Part shown: piece after piece, positions 25,549 through 40,070 of the stretch
How positions within the stretch are numbered: the stretch's first letter is position 1
Layout: each line of letters starts with the position of its first letter
From: Tetrahymena elliotti 4EA
Taxonomy: Eukaryota > Ciliophora > Oligohymenophorea > Hymenostomatida > Tetrahymenidae
NCBI GenBank assembly: GCA_000231825.2
Contig: JH720303.1
Coordinates: 768,574 to 832,573 of the forward strand
DNA length: 64,000 nucleotides
Reading direction: 5' to 3'
Translations under genes and position numbers: made by a program
Notes under the pieces: model-generated
The model's database searches: none
The model's input: the letters and a program-made list of their open reading frames with translations, nothing else
Told to the model about the DNA's origin: nothing

Positions 25549-26833
25549 AAAATTTTAAATAAAATTATTAACAATAATAAAAGCTTGACAAAAATGTTGT
25601 TTGAATAAAATTAAAAATCAAACAAACTAGAGAATCAGTTATCCTATTAAAAATAAATAAATAAATCCAAATAATTTGATTCAGTATTTTTATGAAATAA
25701 ATGATTTAATCTTATTTTTATATTTTCTTTAAATGTATGGTAGGTATCCTTTATCTAAAATAATTTTAAGTAGAATTTCACTCATTCGTTTAAATTGTTC
25801 AAATTTTAACAAAAAGAATAAAGCTAATATTTACCTTAATTCATAGTAAAATCACACCATCTCCTACCTAATTTTTTGTCTCATAATGCATAAATAGTCC
25901 AAATAAAAAAATATACATTTTTGGAGTAAAATAGTTTGATCTTAAAAAATCAATGCATAAAGTATATTATTTGTAAAACATTAATAATCCCATGTTTTAT
26001 AATTTAAAATTACAAATTCTTTTGAATAATTGCAATAGTGTATTTAGTTGATTAAAATAACTTTAAATAATCTAGAAGATCCTTTTATTAATATACTTAA
26101 TTTTTTAAGAGTAATTGATTAAATGTTTCAAAAATTTATCTCTGTTTATTTTAAAGAAAAATAAAATTAAGAGAAACAGCTATCTTGAAAATATCAAGAT
26201 TTATTTATTGAAGAATTTTATTGAAGTATTTGGAGTATTTTTTTTTGTTGTTCCTAAGTTGGTATTACTTGATAATATTTACTAATAAATAGGCTAAAGA
26301 TTTTTTAATGAGTATTATTCTAAATAAGTAATTATACTTTTTTTTTCAATTTGGTTGTTCTATTGTTATGACATTATTTTTCTTTCATGAATGTAGGTAT
26401 GTATCAATAATGTTTTTGTTAATTTACTGAGGAGAGTATAAGAAATTAAAAATTAATTAATTAATCAAAAAAAAAAAAATTAATACTAATTCATATAATT
26501 AACATACCAATATTTATATTCTTAATCATTTAGTAACTAGAGCATAGCTGTGATATATAAACGAGAATTTAGCATTTGATTCAGATAAATAAGTTATACT
26601 ATAACTCAAATATCTTAAAGATAGTTATTAGATTTCTAGTCATTAGGCTTTAATAGTTATTATATATTGGTATCTTGTGGAGTCAGCTTTTTTAATATTT
26701 AAGGAGAACATATCATCTTTGAATTGAAATCAAATATTATTGCGTTTTTAAGATATACCTATTGCAGGATTAAAGTATTTTATTAAGCATTGTGGAGCGA
26801 GAGGAACCTGAATTGTAGCTTTGTAAAATTAAT
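25549..26833. other. Intergenic AT-rich region
   Basis: No gene supported. It includes poly-T and poly-A tracts (26340, 26467) and should contain the promoter of the TBC gene. The stretch 26640-26830 is slightly less AT-rich and could be 5' UTR or an unassigned exon. Confidence 0.5.
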
Positions 26834-29800
26834 ATGAAAAAATTTCCTTTTTTTAAACAAGAGTACCATCATAAAGAAGATTTCTCTGCTGATTCATCCT
26901 AAATAGAAGAGTAATTAAATAATGGAGAATTAAGGGATTCATTAATATAGGAAGGTAGATACAATTAACTACCTTCCTACAGAAAGGTTCATGCATCTTT
27001 TACATCTTAAAAAAGCTCAATGTATTTGATTAATTAGATATAGAATTTAAGTGATTAATTTCAACAGCAATTTCTTTCGCAATAATTGCAAGAAAAGTTG
27101 CAATAACAAGGTTCTTCTTCTTTAGCTATTACTGAAAGAACTTTAAATGCATAAGCGTTAAGCAGTATAAAAGCAGTGAGTGTATCTGAAAATATACTGA
27201 TTGTAGATATAATTTTTGAATAAAGAATAATAAAACAAATTTTAGGATTTCTATCTATCACTGATGTTCTATATCTGTTCGATGTATACCTTCAACAAGA
27301 AAGGAATCTGCTATTGAAAAAATCTAGCTTGAACAAGGATTTAAATTAAAAATCCCTCTTCTAAATATCATTTTCTCCAACTAAAAGATAGTTTGCTGAA
27401 GAAATAACAAATAGACTAATTTCATCTAATTTTAGTCTTTATGAATGTTAAAAATTTTTTGAAATAATCATAAGATATGAATGCCTAATAAAATAATTTC
27501 CTGATCTTTACGAAGTAATTAATCAATTTAAAATTGATTTAGAACAACAAATTCAAGCATATGCATGCTTATTTTTTAATTAGTAGATTAGTAAATTTTA
27601 CTGTACTAATTTGTTAAAAATTTACTAATAAATTATTTAATTAACTGACCACTTTTTCATTTAATTTAATTTATAAAGCAATCCTTCAAATAAAATTTAA
27701 GTATTGGAAAGAATTATTAAATAATATCTAATTCTCTCTAACATTCTATTTTTTATTAAAAGTAAAAAAATAAACTGTCAACTGATTATGAGTAAGACAT
27801 ATAAAAAGATGTAGATCGTACATTTCATGATACTAAATATCTCAATAATTAGAGATATTTGAATTAATTAATGTAAATTCTCACAGCTTTATCTCATAGT
27901 GTTTCTGATGTTGGATATATTCAAGGATGGAATTAAATAGCAGGTGTTTTTGTCAAAAATTAATTCTCTCCTTAACTTATTTACTGGATAATAAATTTCA
28001 TCATGCACAAAATGTAAGCTAAATAGCTATTCCTTGATAACTTTAAAGCTGCAAGAGTGCTTGACTACTAATTTGAAATAATTTGTAAAAACTACATTCC
28101 AGACTTATATTAATTTTTAGTAAATTATAAAATAATTAAAAGCTTTAATTTAATTCTATTTAATTTAAAATAAAAGAAAAATTATGATTTTGACCTGAAC
28201 TATTTTAGCAATTCATGGTTTTTAACTTTATTCTCTTTTGAGCTACCATACTCCTGTGTAAATAAATATCTTAAATTTTTTAATTTTAATAAAATAACTA
28301 TCCATTTTTATTAAGGTTTTAAGAGTCTGGATGCTTTTCATGCTAAAAGGATGGAAGTATTTGATCAAAGTTGGAATTGCTATTTTAAAAATAGTTAAAT
28401 GTAAATTTTTTGTGATAAAATAGTAAAATTTATTTAATATAAATTGACAGAAAAAATAATGAATTCAGTAGATGAAGATGAAATTAACTAGTTTTTAAAA
28501 AAGCACATTTGCAAACATTTCTAGAGTAACTCTTCTGATGAATAGTAGTTATTTGATATTGCTAAATAGGTCAAAGTATCAAATACACTTTTGGATAAAC
28601 TTGATTAGCTTTATAAAAATAATTTTCCTGAGCTTAAGATGAATTTAAAAATAAAGTCAATAAAAATAGGACAAAACAGAGAAAAGACTATTATTGAGCT
28701 AGAAAAAGAGCAAATCATTTCTAACAGACAATCCATAGAAAAGTAAAATATTTTAATCATTTACTTTGTTAATTTAATTATTTCTTTAAAATTAGCTGGA
28801 GTGTTGAGGATGAAGAAGCAGGTAATGAGACAGCTCAATAAGATTAAAATGAAAATTCAATTTTTAATAGGAGAGCTACTTTAGAGCATAACTATTATAT
28901 AGGTGGATAAAAAAGATAAAATTCTTAAAATGCCTTACCTTCTCAATCTCTTATTTCAAAGACTTAAATAGTGTAATAGTAAGATCTGCAAAACAATAAC
29001 TAAGCAAATGATGCTACTTTAAATGATAAATCTACTTAGGTAATAAAAAGAAGTAGTGATATCACTCAAAATGTCAATAATAGCTCAAGTAAATCTCTAA
29101 AAATAACTAAAATTATTGGATAATCTCATATTCCTTACTCTAGAGCAACCAATTCTGTAGTACTAAATATGAATTAATTGGGAAATACAAATCCATCTAA
29201 TAATAATTTTTCATCAATTTATTAAACCCCTTGTAAAAATCAGCTGTAAACAGCTTTGAGTAACTCAAATATTGTAAACACTAATAGTAATCAAGTGAGC
29301 AATATTTAGCTTAATTTAATTAATTAAAGTGAATCTAATATTGAGTAATAATCTAAAAATAGATGTGCTCCTTTGTAAAATAAAATTAGTAATAAAAAAG
29401 AAATAGAGACACAATTACCTTCTTTCTAGACCCAAACAACTCTTTCTTCATAAAACTAAATTAATTATTATCAAAACTCCTCTGTTTACAGCTCAACAGC
29501 AGAAACTAAAAAAAATGAAGGAATTTGCTTAATTCATTAAAGCAATTCATTAACGTAATCACAGAACAGCCAAAGAGAGGATATTTCTATAACTACATCT
29601 AATTCATAATGTAATTTTTCTTGTGCTATAAAATAAGCTCTGATAAATAGCCACCATAATTATTAACTAACATCCATCCCTGAGTAAGTAAGTAACATTA
29701 CTCCTTCTAAATAAAATGCCTTATAGTTTCCTTCATAAACTTCTATATAAATAAAATAAGATGCATCTAAATAAGCACAGAGTTTTAATAATATTTAAAA

Positions 29801-32441
29801 TTAAAACTCAAATAATAAGGTAAATCAGTGGCCGTCTAGCAATTTTTCATAATTGAATTAGGATTAGTCTTCTATTTTAAATAATCAAATATAACATTAA
29901 CAATAATCATAGCAAACTGAGAGAATCACTTTATCAATGTTAAATTTAATAAATAAATCTAAAAATTACTCAAAAGACTGCTCTCCTAATCCTAATTTAA
30001 ATAGATTTGAGGGTTAATATTAAGCTGATAGCCAGAATTAAATTGTAATATCATCTAAAAAGAGTAGTGATGTTGTAGGTATTAAAAGTACTTAATCATT
30101 ATCTTCTCCTACAACTGTTCAAGGAAAATACAAAAATGAAACTCATTCTTAGAACTAACTAATTCAACCCAAAGAAGAGAAATTATCTCAAAAATACATT
30201 TAAAATAATTAAAATTAAGGACATTAAACTGAAAATAAGTTTCAGTCACAAAATAAATAGCAAATATTTTAAAGATACTAATATTCTAACAATAAAGCTT
30301 CTAATGTATAGCTAAGTAATAGATCAACTGAGAATAATAACTCATTTTTTCAAAAAATAATAAATATTTTTAGAACAAAAGAAAACTAGGCATCTTATTA
30401 AGCTAATAAAAACTCTACTTAACTTAAAGAGACACAAGATTTACACTAATAACAATAAGCTAACTAGCAAGCTAATTAGAATCACTCATTCAACAAGCAG
30501 TAAAGAAATAAGTCATTTGATGTGATAGGAGTTATTGAAAATGCTTCAATTTAACAAATAAATAATGGATTAATTACAGGAGGAGCTATCAATAGAAAAT
30601 ATTCTAATAATGATTATAGGAACTTTTAAACAGAAGTATCAATTAGAAATCACAATGATTTATCACATGAAAGCATAAGTGAAGAAGGTCAATCAAATAT
30701 ATATAAAGAACAAGATTTATCAAACAACAACACTAATAGGTTTGCAACTTCTAGAAAATACTCAATTCAAAATGGAACACTTAATAATCCTTAATTTCTT
30801 ACTTCTGCAAAAAGAAATAATTAAGACAAACAAGAAATCTTTTCAGAGAAAAAAAGTCCTATTGAAAGGGCTATGAGCTTTAAAAAAGTAGTTTCAGATG
30901 AATCTAATTTAAATAAAGAAAGGAAATAGAAACTAGGCAATAATTACTTTATCAGTTAAACTCAGCCAGATTTCATAGACAGTCCAATCGCAATAGAGTC
31001 TAGCTCAGAAAAAACCAATTACTAAGATTTATACAAAAATCCTTCTAATTGTAAAAAAAAGAACCAATTCGATCAGAAAACTGGAAATAGTCAATAATAA
31101 TTTCTAAATTAAATTAGATAGTAACAATAGCAAAATCTGATTCATAACAAATAGGCTTTCAATAAAAATAACAATAACAATAATGGTAGTCTGATTAGCG
31201 CTGGAAGTTAAAAGTTTATAAATAATCCTCCTTCTACATTTTCAGGATACTTAAATTAGTAAGCTTATCCAAAAGAATAATAATCTAAATCTTAGACTCA
31301 TATATATATTAGCAATTAATCTACTTCAAATAACTTTAGAATGTTTCCTTAAACATCTTAAATTAGCGCCAAGAGGGGTGAGACTGAGTATGTGTAAAGC
31401 CCTTTTGAAAATAGTTTGAAAATATAAAGTAATTAAGCAATCTAATAAATCACATCTTTAGCTTTATCACCCCCAAAATAACTTCAAAGAGATGAAGAGA
31501 ATGCTTCAATTGATGACACAAATGATGCTATTTCTATCAAACTAAGAGGAAAGCATAAACATTTGACAAAAGTATCAACTAAACCTATAAATTAAATATC
31601 TCCCTCAGACTATAAACTTTAAATTTTTTAAGGAGTAAAAATAAATACTTCAAATCCTAAAAGCTTTGCACCTTAAGAATTTGTAAGTGAGCAAAAATCT
31701 CCAATATTTATGTAATAAGCAAATATAACTCAAACTGTTTAACCTTTTGATGTGTACAACTACAGTTCTTCTAAAAAAACCCTAAATGACATATCTGAAT
31801 TTAATCACAATTCCAACTCAAACAATAGTGTAAGAGTATTTAATTGTAAAAGTAACACAAACCTCCCCTGCAATGAAGATTTAAGCCCAACTAAAGATTT
31901 TGGATCAATTAATAACAATAACTTTTACTATCTAGGGAATCCGTAATATTATCAAAGTAATTATAAAAGTTATACTGAAAAAAGTGATCATCACTTAAGT
32001 TTAACAACTGAAATGCCTTACGTATCTAAAAAAGAGAAATATAACTAGCACTAATAATAATCAAATGTAACGATTTCTAATGCAATAAGTAAAAATGGTT
32101 ACTATTGCTAATCTTAATAATAAATCTCTTATAGTCAACCAAACAATTTTTAACAAAAAAATGCATTAATAGTTCAAACACCTTCTTCAATTTCTTCATA
32201 AATCCCAATATAAATATAAAAAAGCTATTCAAATAAAGCCAAAAATATATAAAATAATGAGTATAATACAAGTTATTCTTAGAACAGATTAAGTAATCCA
32301 GAAAATTATTAACCAAATATAAATCAAGATTAAAATACTTAAAATATAAATTAATTTTATTCACCAAATTAAAAGTAGATATTCAAAAAAAATTCTATTA
32401 CATCTGGAAATTAAGAACTAAGCAGTAAAAAAATTTAATGA
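26834..32441 (+). CDS. TBC-domain Rab GTPase-activating protein with giant Q/N/S-rich tail
   Basis: ATG 26834 to TGA 32439-32441. The N-terminal part is polar, then QILGFLSITDVLYLFDVYL resembles an F-box-like helix pair. The TBC domain follows: KDVDRTFHDTKYLNNQRYLN with the arginine-finger motif (usual form IxxDxxRT) near 27805-27850, then SDVGYIQGWNQIAGVF with the glutamine finger (usual form YxQG) near 27905-27955, and later YFSNSWFLTLFSFELPYSC. Both catalytic fingers are present, so GAP activity towards a Rab is expected. Introns interrupt the domain (for example near 27690-27766 and several between 27955 and 28800). From about 28800 one open frame of roughly 1,200 codons is almost wholly Gln, Asn and Ser, much of the Gln as TAA/TAG. 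That tail has no domain I recognise and is probably disordered. Confidence 0.85.
26949..26978. repeat. Perfect 10-bp inverted repeat inside TBC coding sequence
   Basis: aggaaggtag (26949-26958) and its exact reverse complement (26969-26978) flank a 10-base loop within the N-terminal coding part of the TBC gene. It may form an mRNA hairpin; it may also be chance. Confidence 0.5.
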
Positions 32442-33407
32442 ATAACTCACCTATCTGTAGATTGATATTCTTGCCAACATCTAACATGTTTTATAGTTCA
32501 TTTTAATATCTTAATCTCTTTAGATTAATATAAATTGTAAATAAAAAATCAATAAATTACTATATTAAATTAAGTTTATGTAATAAAATCTTCAAATAAA
32601 TATAAAGTCTATTTCACTTTCTTAAAGATCTAAAAGATTAAGTAAAGAATCAATCTACTTACCTCAACAATATTAAAACATTATATTTAGATTATTCAAA
32701 TTATTTTAGTGCATTTTTTATTATTTTTATATGTATATATGTCTTACAACACTTTGATCATTCAATATCTTTATCTCCATAATATTCTTTATTTTTTGTT
32801 AGTAAAAATAATAAAATTTAATTAATGGAGAGAAGTTAAGATACATGGGGCTACTTGAAAGATTAGATTGAAATACTTGTGATTTAGTTTTAGTTTTTAA
32901 AAAAATGTATCTACCCACAAAGCTCCAAATAAAGATTCAATTTAAAAAATAATTAAATGAGAAAGCTAAATTAATTCCTCACATTTTTTCTGATCAGATA
33001 ATAGAGGTAATTGAAAAAAATTTACATTTTTCAAAAAAAAAAAGATTAACTTTTAAGATAAAATATAAAAAATTAATTTTTTTAGAAAAATTAAAAAATT
33101 GTATGTATTTTGGTTATATTAATTTATTTGCAGAAATATAAATGAATACTAAATAAATCTAATTCATGTAAATACTTATGGTATCTTTGTTATAAGCTTA
33201 ATTAAAGGTAAAATACATACCACCAAATGTGACTTAATTACATATATTTATTTTGTAATATATAAAAGAAAATTATATATAATTGATAGTTGTTTTCAAT
33301 CAAATATTAACAAAAATAGAACAACAATATTAATTTAATTGAAAATAAATCAAAATTATTCAATTAAACATTCAAAAAATCAATCAAGCAATTAGGTTTA
33401 TTTTTAA
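32442..33407. other. Intergenic AT-rich region
   Basis: Spacer between the TBC gene and the PLD gene. No RNA gene, repeat or open frame with recognisable content seen. Confidence 0.55.
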
Positions 33408-36400
33408 ATGAAAAAAAATACTACAGACAAAGGTGATTTTAGCTTTGAAGAATAAAATTCATTGGATGAATAAGATGAAAAAATGAAAATTTCAGTTAAT
33501 GATTCTGCAAAAGAATCTTTTGCCAGAGCATATCATCTTTAAATCTAAAAAGTAGAAGCTATTATACTTCATGAATTTATAAATAGCATAAAGTTAAAAC
33601 TAAGGCCTGAAGATTATGTATAAAAAAAGAATGATGAGAATTTAAGATTAAATGAATATGTTTATATTTTCAAAGTAGTTCTCAATGAATTAGAATGGAA
33701 GTAATTCATACATTTAGATTATTAAAAAAATGTTTTTTATTATTTTGGTTTTGATCGTGATGGATAAATACAAAGATATTTTAAAGGCTTTTTCTAGATT
33801 AAAATAAAAATATTAAAAAATCTAACTTAATAGAAGCATCAAGACAAACATAAAGATAATTAATATTTATTTTATTTTATGAATTAATAGAATCAGAAAG
33901 AGGTTTTCAGATTTCTAAAACTTAGATAGATAAGTAATATATCTCGATTTTAATTTGATTTCTAAGATAGAGCTATTAAATTTATAATTTGATCAATTTT
34001 TGATAATAGCTTTAATTTTTTGTATTTAGTTTTATATTTGAAGAGGTAATAATTGCTTAACTTTAACAACTTATTAATAGATGAGAAAATTAGCTGAAGA
34101 TACAGGTATTACTGAACAGCAACTTTATCCTATCCCAAAAATCGAAGGAAGCTAAAATATTTAATAGATGTTTGATTTATTCTTTTTGTATCTCACTTAA
34201 TGCATATAATATCCGGTCTTAGAAAAAAGTGAGACCTTTTAAGATTTTCTTGAAATATCTGCAATTAATCATTAAGGACACAAAAAATTTAAAGAATGCT
34301 TTATGGTTAAAAAGGCAGGAGGTCGAACTAATGAAAGCAGATGTGTAAGGTGTGGAGTTTTTTGGGGTAGATGGAATAAAAGATATTTTTGCATAACATC
34401 TGATGGTGTCTCAATATCAAAAGGTAATTTATTAAGAACAAAAATACAAACATTTATTTACTAAATCAATTCTAATTTTCAATTTCTACAAATACCCTCA
34501 ATTAAATTTGGAAAAATATACTTATTAATTTCTAAAGACAAAAAGACATGCCTAACTGGATAGCAGTTTTTGTAGGAATAAATTGGTTAAAATAAGGAAA
34601 ATAAAAAATAAATTTAATTTTATTGAAATAAAAATTAATTTAAAATTAGTTAAAGTAAATAAAAATTTTATTAATCAATATCAATAGGTAGATCTGAGAA
34701 TGATTGTTAAATTAGAGAAATGATGATGTTTGACTATGATTTTTTTGTAAATTATGGATTGTAAGAAACAGGATATTAGAGAGGTATTAGATTAAATTCT
34801 TCAAATCGTAAGCTAACTCTAGAGGCTCCAACGCTTTTTCTATTTTTTGACTTCCTTATGGGATTAAAAGAAGCTATTGAGGAAAGTCCTTATTTAGGCA
34901 CACATCGTTTTGCATCCTTTTCTCCAATACGTTAAAAAAATAACTGTAAATGGTATGTTGATGGAGAAAACTACTTTAAAGATGTTTATAAATACATTAA
35001 AAGAGCTCAAAGTGAGATTTTTATTACTGATTGGTGGTTATCTCCATAATTTTATCTTGTTAGACCTGTATAAGGAGAAAAACAAAATTCTCGACTTGAT
35101 TTGCTATTAAAGCAAAAAGCTGAAGAAAAAGTTAAAGTATTTATAATTGTTTACAGAGAGCCAAAAGTAGCTCTGACAATAGATTCACATTATACTAAAA
35201 CTAATTTGATGGGCTAACACCCAAATATTAAAGTTATACGCCACCCTAAAACCTTAATTCCATTTATGTGGTCTCACCATGAGAAATTGGTTGTAGTAGA
35301 TTAGAAAGTAGGATTTATAGGAGGATTAGATATTTGCTATGGGCGTATGGACAACCAAAAGCATCATTTATTTGATGTCGTAGAAGAGAAAGGCTAGGGA
35401 TAATTTTGGCCAGGTAATTTTTATCAAAATGAGAACTATTGTTAATGATTTTCATTATTTCAGGAATTGATTTTTCAAATGGTAGAACTAAAGATTACTC
35501 AAACGTCAAAGATTTTCTTAGATCTGAAATTGATAGAAAAAAAGACCCAAGACTTCCTTGGTAAAAATACATATCTATCAAAAATATTAAAACTTAAATA
35601 AACTAAATGTAGGCATGATATAGCTATGAGAGTTGTAGGAGATGCTGTTATAGATATGTCCAGACATTTTATTTAGTATTGGAATTTTGTACTAGCAGAT
35701 ATTGAATTGAAAAGAGCAAAAGAAAATAAATTTGTTTTAAGAATGCGTCAAAATGAAAGTGTTGATTCAAAATGTAAATCAGATAGAGAATCTGGGTTTT
35801 TAAATAAAATAAAGAAAAAATGGAAAAAATTTAGAGAAAGTTCAATTATTGGTGATCCAAAAAAAAACGGTTAAGAAGATGACTAAGAACAAGAAGAATA
35901 AGTAAAAAAAAAAAATTTTAAACATATTCAATAATTTTATAACAATTTAAGAAACAGGATTTACAGCAAAATTTAATTGATGAAAATCAAGAAAATTTTA
36001 ATGATTAAGATGTGATATCATCTAAAAGATCTCATTTGTCTTTCTAAAAATAAAATTAAAATGATTTATACTTTAATTAATTAATGAGATAGTCTAGTGT
36101 ATCATATAATAAAGGTTAAGAAAAATCCTTTTTGTCAAATTAGTCGAAAGTTTAAAATCATGAAAAGTTTTCTGTGACAAATGCAAACGCGATAAATGAG
36201 AAGGTAGAGGAAGAAAACTAAATTGACCAGTCTTAAACTATTACAATTCCTAAATTAGAATTTACTGATAGTAAGCATACTCATAATAATAATTTTAATT
36301 AAATATTTAGCAGCAGTCCATCTACTTTATAGTAGCAATAATCAAGTAGAGGAGTTCTTTAATCTGCTTTCCCTGTATTGTAAACAAAAGTAAGTGATAT

Positions 36401-37961
36401 ACCTTAAGCAAATGTCTCATAATTTAACAGACCACGTAAATAATATAAATATATATATTCAGTACCCATAATATAATTGTATAAATAGGTTCTTTATCAA
36501 CTGATAATTAGAAAAATGAAGTGCTTGAATAATAATTCTTAGATTTGTTAAATGATGTTAGAAAAATTAAGGATGAAGATGCTTCTAAGGGGTATTATGA
36601 AAGTTAAGACCAAAATGAAAATGAAAATAATTCGAAAAAAATTAAAAAACGCAAAAGTTCAGATGATAGTGACTTTGCTGTTGAGTAAATTTCTTTAAAT
36701 CTTAAATTAACAGAAATTCTTAAGATCTATTGATTTGCTTATTAAACATATTTTTATAACATATTAATACCTTGTTAAAAATAAATAATTTTAAAATTAG
36801 GGTTGGAGATGAAGAATAATAAGATATCATTTTAGATAATAAAAAGATTATTCATACAGTAAAAGGAAAAGTAGATTGCTAAATGGTAAGATCAAGTAGC
36901 TTATGGTCATGTGGTGTAAAAGAAACAGAGTGTAGTATTCATATTGCATATATATAACTTATCGGTTAAGCACAACATTTCATATATATTGAAAACTAAT
37001 TCTTTATTAGTGGTACAGCTGGTGATCCTGTAAAAAATAATATTGCTTAAGCTTTAGTTTCTCGTATTAAATAAGCTCATTAAAGTAATGAATAATTTAG
37101 AGTTATTGTGGTTGTTCCTTTGCTTCCAGGTTTTGAAGGTGAAATAGATGGAAATTCTGGTGTTTTAAAGGTTTAATTGCACTGGGAATATTAAACTATA
37201 TGTCGTGGAGGTAGCTCAATTTATGAGATGCTATAAAAAGAAAAAATCCCCAACCCTGAAAAGTATATAAGTTTCTATGGATTAAGAACTCATGCTTAAA
37301 AACCAGGATAAGATCCTGTTACTGAAATAGTTTATGTTCATAGTAAACTTATGATTGTTGATGATAGAATAGTTATTATGGGCTCTGCTAATATCAATGA
37401 CAGAAGCATGAAAGGATCTAGAGATTCTGAAATTGCTGTAATTTTTTGTTTATTATTTTTTCAATTACATAAGTAACTTTTAATAAAGATGGTAGTTGAA
37501 GATAAGGAATAAGTTAAAACAATTATGAGAGGTTAGCCATATTTGAGTAACAAATTTGCATATACGCTCAGACAATCACTCTTCTAAGAGCACTTTGGTT
37601 TGCAAGAAAAAGAAATGATAGATCCTCTAGATAATGATTTCTTTGAAAAAATATAAACAAATTCTAAGGTAAAATATCTCTATTTTTGTAATTTATCAAA
37701 TAAAAATAATAAAATCTTTAATAAAAGAAAAATACATGGATTTACAGAGAAGTTTTTAGATGCTACCCAGATGACAACATTAAAGTATCTAGCGATTATG
37801 AAGAATTTAAAAAGAAAAAAAATCTATCCTTATATGAAAACTTAAAAGATCAAATTACTGGCTATGCTGTTGAATTCCCTAAAAGTTTTCTTGAAGAAGA
37901 AGACCTTAGATTAAAAAGATCTTAAAAGGAGTTTTACTGTCCTGATATAAATTTTACATGA
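33408..37961 (+). CDS. Phospholipase D, PX/PH-type, with two HKD motifs
   Basis: ATG 33408 to TGA 37959-37961, intron-rich. The N-terminal region includes a PX-like stretch ([18 protein letters not shown]) and a PH-like stretch ([19 protein letters not shown] near 34345-34410). The first catalytic motif is HEKLVVVD at 35278-35301 and the second HSKLMIVD at 37339-37362. The family segments [18 protein letters not shown], the [15 protein letters not shown] region (joined across an intron ending near 35610) and [20 protein letters not shown] are all present. The enzyme hydrolyses phosphatidylcholine to phosphatidic acid and choline at membranes. Introns placed include 35415-35461 and about 35565-35610. 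An unusually long polar, Q/N-rich insertion (about 35760-36700) separates the two HKD halves. Both catalytic motifs are intact, so activity is expected. Confidence 0.93.
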
Positions 37962-39217
37962 AGAATATGAATCATTACAAAATCTTACTGAACAAATCAA
38001 AATTTAATTATTTTTATGAATAAAATTAACAGACCAAAATATTTATAACAAATTTAAATAAATAAAAATATTTAACAAAATCTATTTAATATCTTTAATA
38101 AAATATCTCAATATTCTGAATATCCATACTCATAATATCCAAAATATAAATAAAATTTCAAGTTAAAAAAAAACTTAGAGAAATATTCATTTTGTATATT
38201 TATGGAAAAGATATGAGATAAAATTAAGATTCTAACCAATTATTAAAATGTTAATCATTATTTTATCACTTAAATATTATTTTGTGGGTTATTTTAAATA
38301 TTAAATAAGAATTCAATATTTTTAAAAATAATTTATTTTTTACAGAAAACTTCATAAAGCCCATCAAATTGTAAGAAATTTCTTTAGTCATCAAAATAAA
38401 AGAAAATTTAATGATAATATTATTTTTATTTTGAAGTAAATTTAAAGCTCAAAAATTTCAACTATTCAACATTCAATTTTAAAATCAAACTAATTAATAT
38501 CAATAAAAATATTTGATTGAATAAAAAGCATAATCTTTTTAATTTATTTAAATTTTTTTTTATTTGAAAGTCACTCAATTTAATTAAAATTCTAAGTTTT
38601 CAAAAAGAAACTTATTATTTTCTTATTCAAAAAAAAGGTTATCACTTTAATAAATATTACATTTTAATATCTCAAAAAAATAATTTTTACTTGTTAAAAA
38701 AAAGAATCATATATTTTTAGTCTTAATTTTTTTGATAATTGTTTTCCTCAATAAAAAAATTGACTCCTTCCTTTACAATAAGACAAAAATAAATAAATAT
38801 GAAAAAAAATTTAATATTTTAACTATCTATAAATCATCATATGAATTTATGAAGAATTACAGAAAATGATATTTGAAGTTTTGTTTAATCATTATATACA
38901 TGATTTATGGATAATAATAAACCTTTATTTGAGGATTGCCTTTTAGAAATTATCATTTTTTTCTGTTTTTAAAAAGGTTAATAAATATCAACAAAATACT
39001 TTAAGGGTTAGATATTAATTAGACATTTTAGAAAATAAATAAATAAATAGAACAAAAAATATACTAATTAATTTTTCTGTAGATTTTAAAAACGATAACA
39101 AATCAATCAATCTCAAAGAATACAATTTTTCAGAGTCTAATTTTAAGATACTTAAAAATTTAGCTTTGAGAGATGAATATACTTTATTCTTTATAATGCA
39201 GATTATCAAGTTTTTTT
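37962..39217. other. Intergenic AT-rich region between convergent genes
   Basis: The PLD gene ends on the left and the minus-strand coiled-coil gene ends on the right, so this holds two 3' flanks. No feature seen. A minus-strand 68-codon frame at 39015-39221 overlaps the neighbour's end and looks like chance. Confidence 0.55.
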
Positions 39218-40070
39218 TCATAAACCATTAAGTTTGAGCAGCTCTTGTCTAAATTCCTTGTCTACTTTTTTCTTTTAATCTTCTACATACTATTTTTTTT
39301 CTTATTTAAGCTTTTATAATTTATTCATCTCTTCTTTCAATAATCCATCAGAATTTTTCTATTATTTAAAATATTTAATCATTTAAGTAAATAGCTTAAA
39401 TTTAAAAATTATTGTACCATTTTTTACTTTATCTCTTCTATTTTCTATTTTAAGTAATCTTTACTTTCACTACCTAAATTCATTTTCTTAATTTAATAAA
39501 AATGAAATTTCTTCTTAAATATTTACTTATTTTCTTTTATTCCTAAATTCTAAGCTAGTAAGAGTGATCCCCAGGAATAGATTTACTAATTTCATTTAAA
39601 TGATTAAAGCTTAATTATATTTAATCTACTTTTTGTGAAAGTTTCTCCTTTTCTTTTAATAAATAAATAAGAATAAACTAATTTGGCATAAAATTTAATG
39701 TACCAAATATTTCTTAAAAGTCTGAAAGCAAAAGCTAGATATTAACATCTGTTTCTTCTGCTGCTTAATACAATTTCTTATTATATTCTATTTCCATTTG
39801 TTTATTTATTTTATTTTAAATCTCTTTTTTTATAACCTAGTTGTATTTTTACGGCTAAATTTTTTTAATTTTTCTTAAGATATTTGCAAGTTTAAAATTT
39901 TAACTTTTTTTGATAAGTAATTTATTTTTTGATGAAAAGAGGAAATAAATTGAATTCATATTTAATTCATTTCTATGTGTTTTTTAATGATGTAGATAAT
40001 ATGATACATTTTTTATTGTTAAAGACTTACTTAGAGAATTTTAGTTGAGCTAGGTTTAATTTAATATTTT
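39218..40070 (-). CDS. Small coiled-coil protein
   Basis: TGA at 39220-39218. Reading right to left, the frame from about 39940 gives NFKLANILRKIKK, then MEIEYNKKLYQAAEETDVNI with an ATG at 39797. Short introns follow (about 39500-39538, GTAAATAT to AATTAAG; and about 39350-39424, GTACAATA to AATAATAG). The last exon encodes KNSDGLLKEEMNKLQKLKQE and a Lys/Glu-rich helix to the stop. Almost the whole chain is predicted helix with heptad spacing and no other motif. The 5' end is uncertain: the frame stays open to about 39950 without an ATG, and a 5' exon with donor near 40033 is possible. Function unknown. Confidence 0.6.

Noticed and set aside
32077..32367. 96-codon minus-strand open frame
   Set aside because: It is antisense to the Q/N-rich tail of the TBC gene and is a shadow of that coding sequence.
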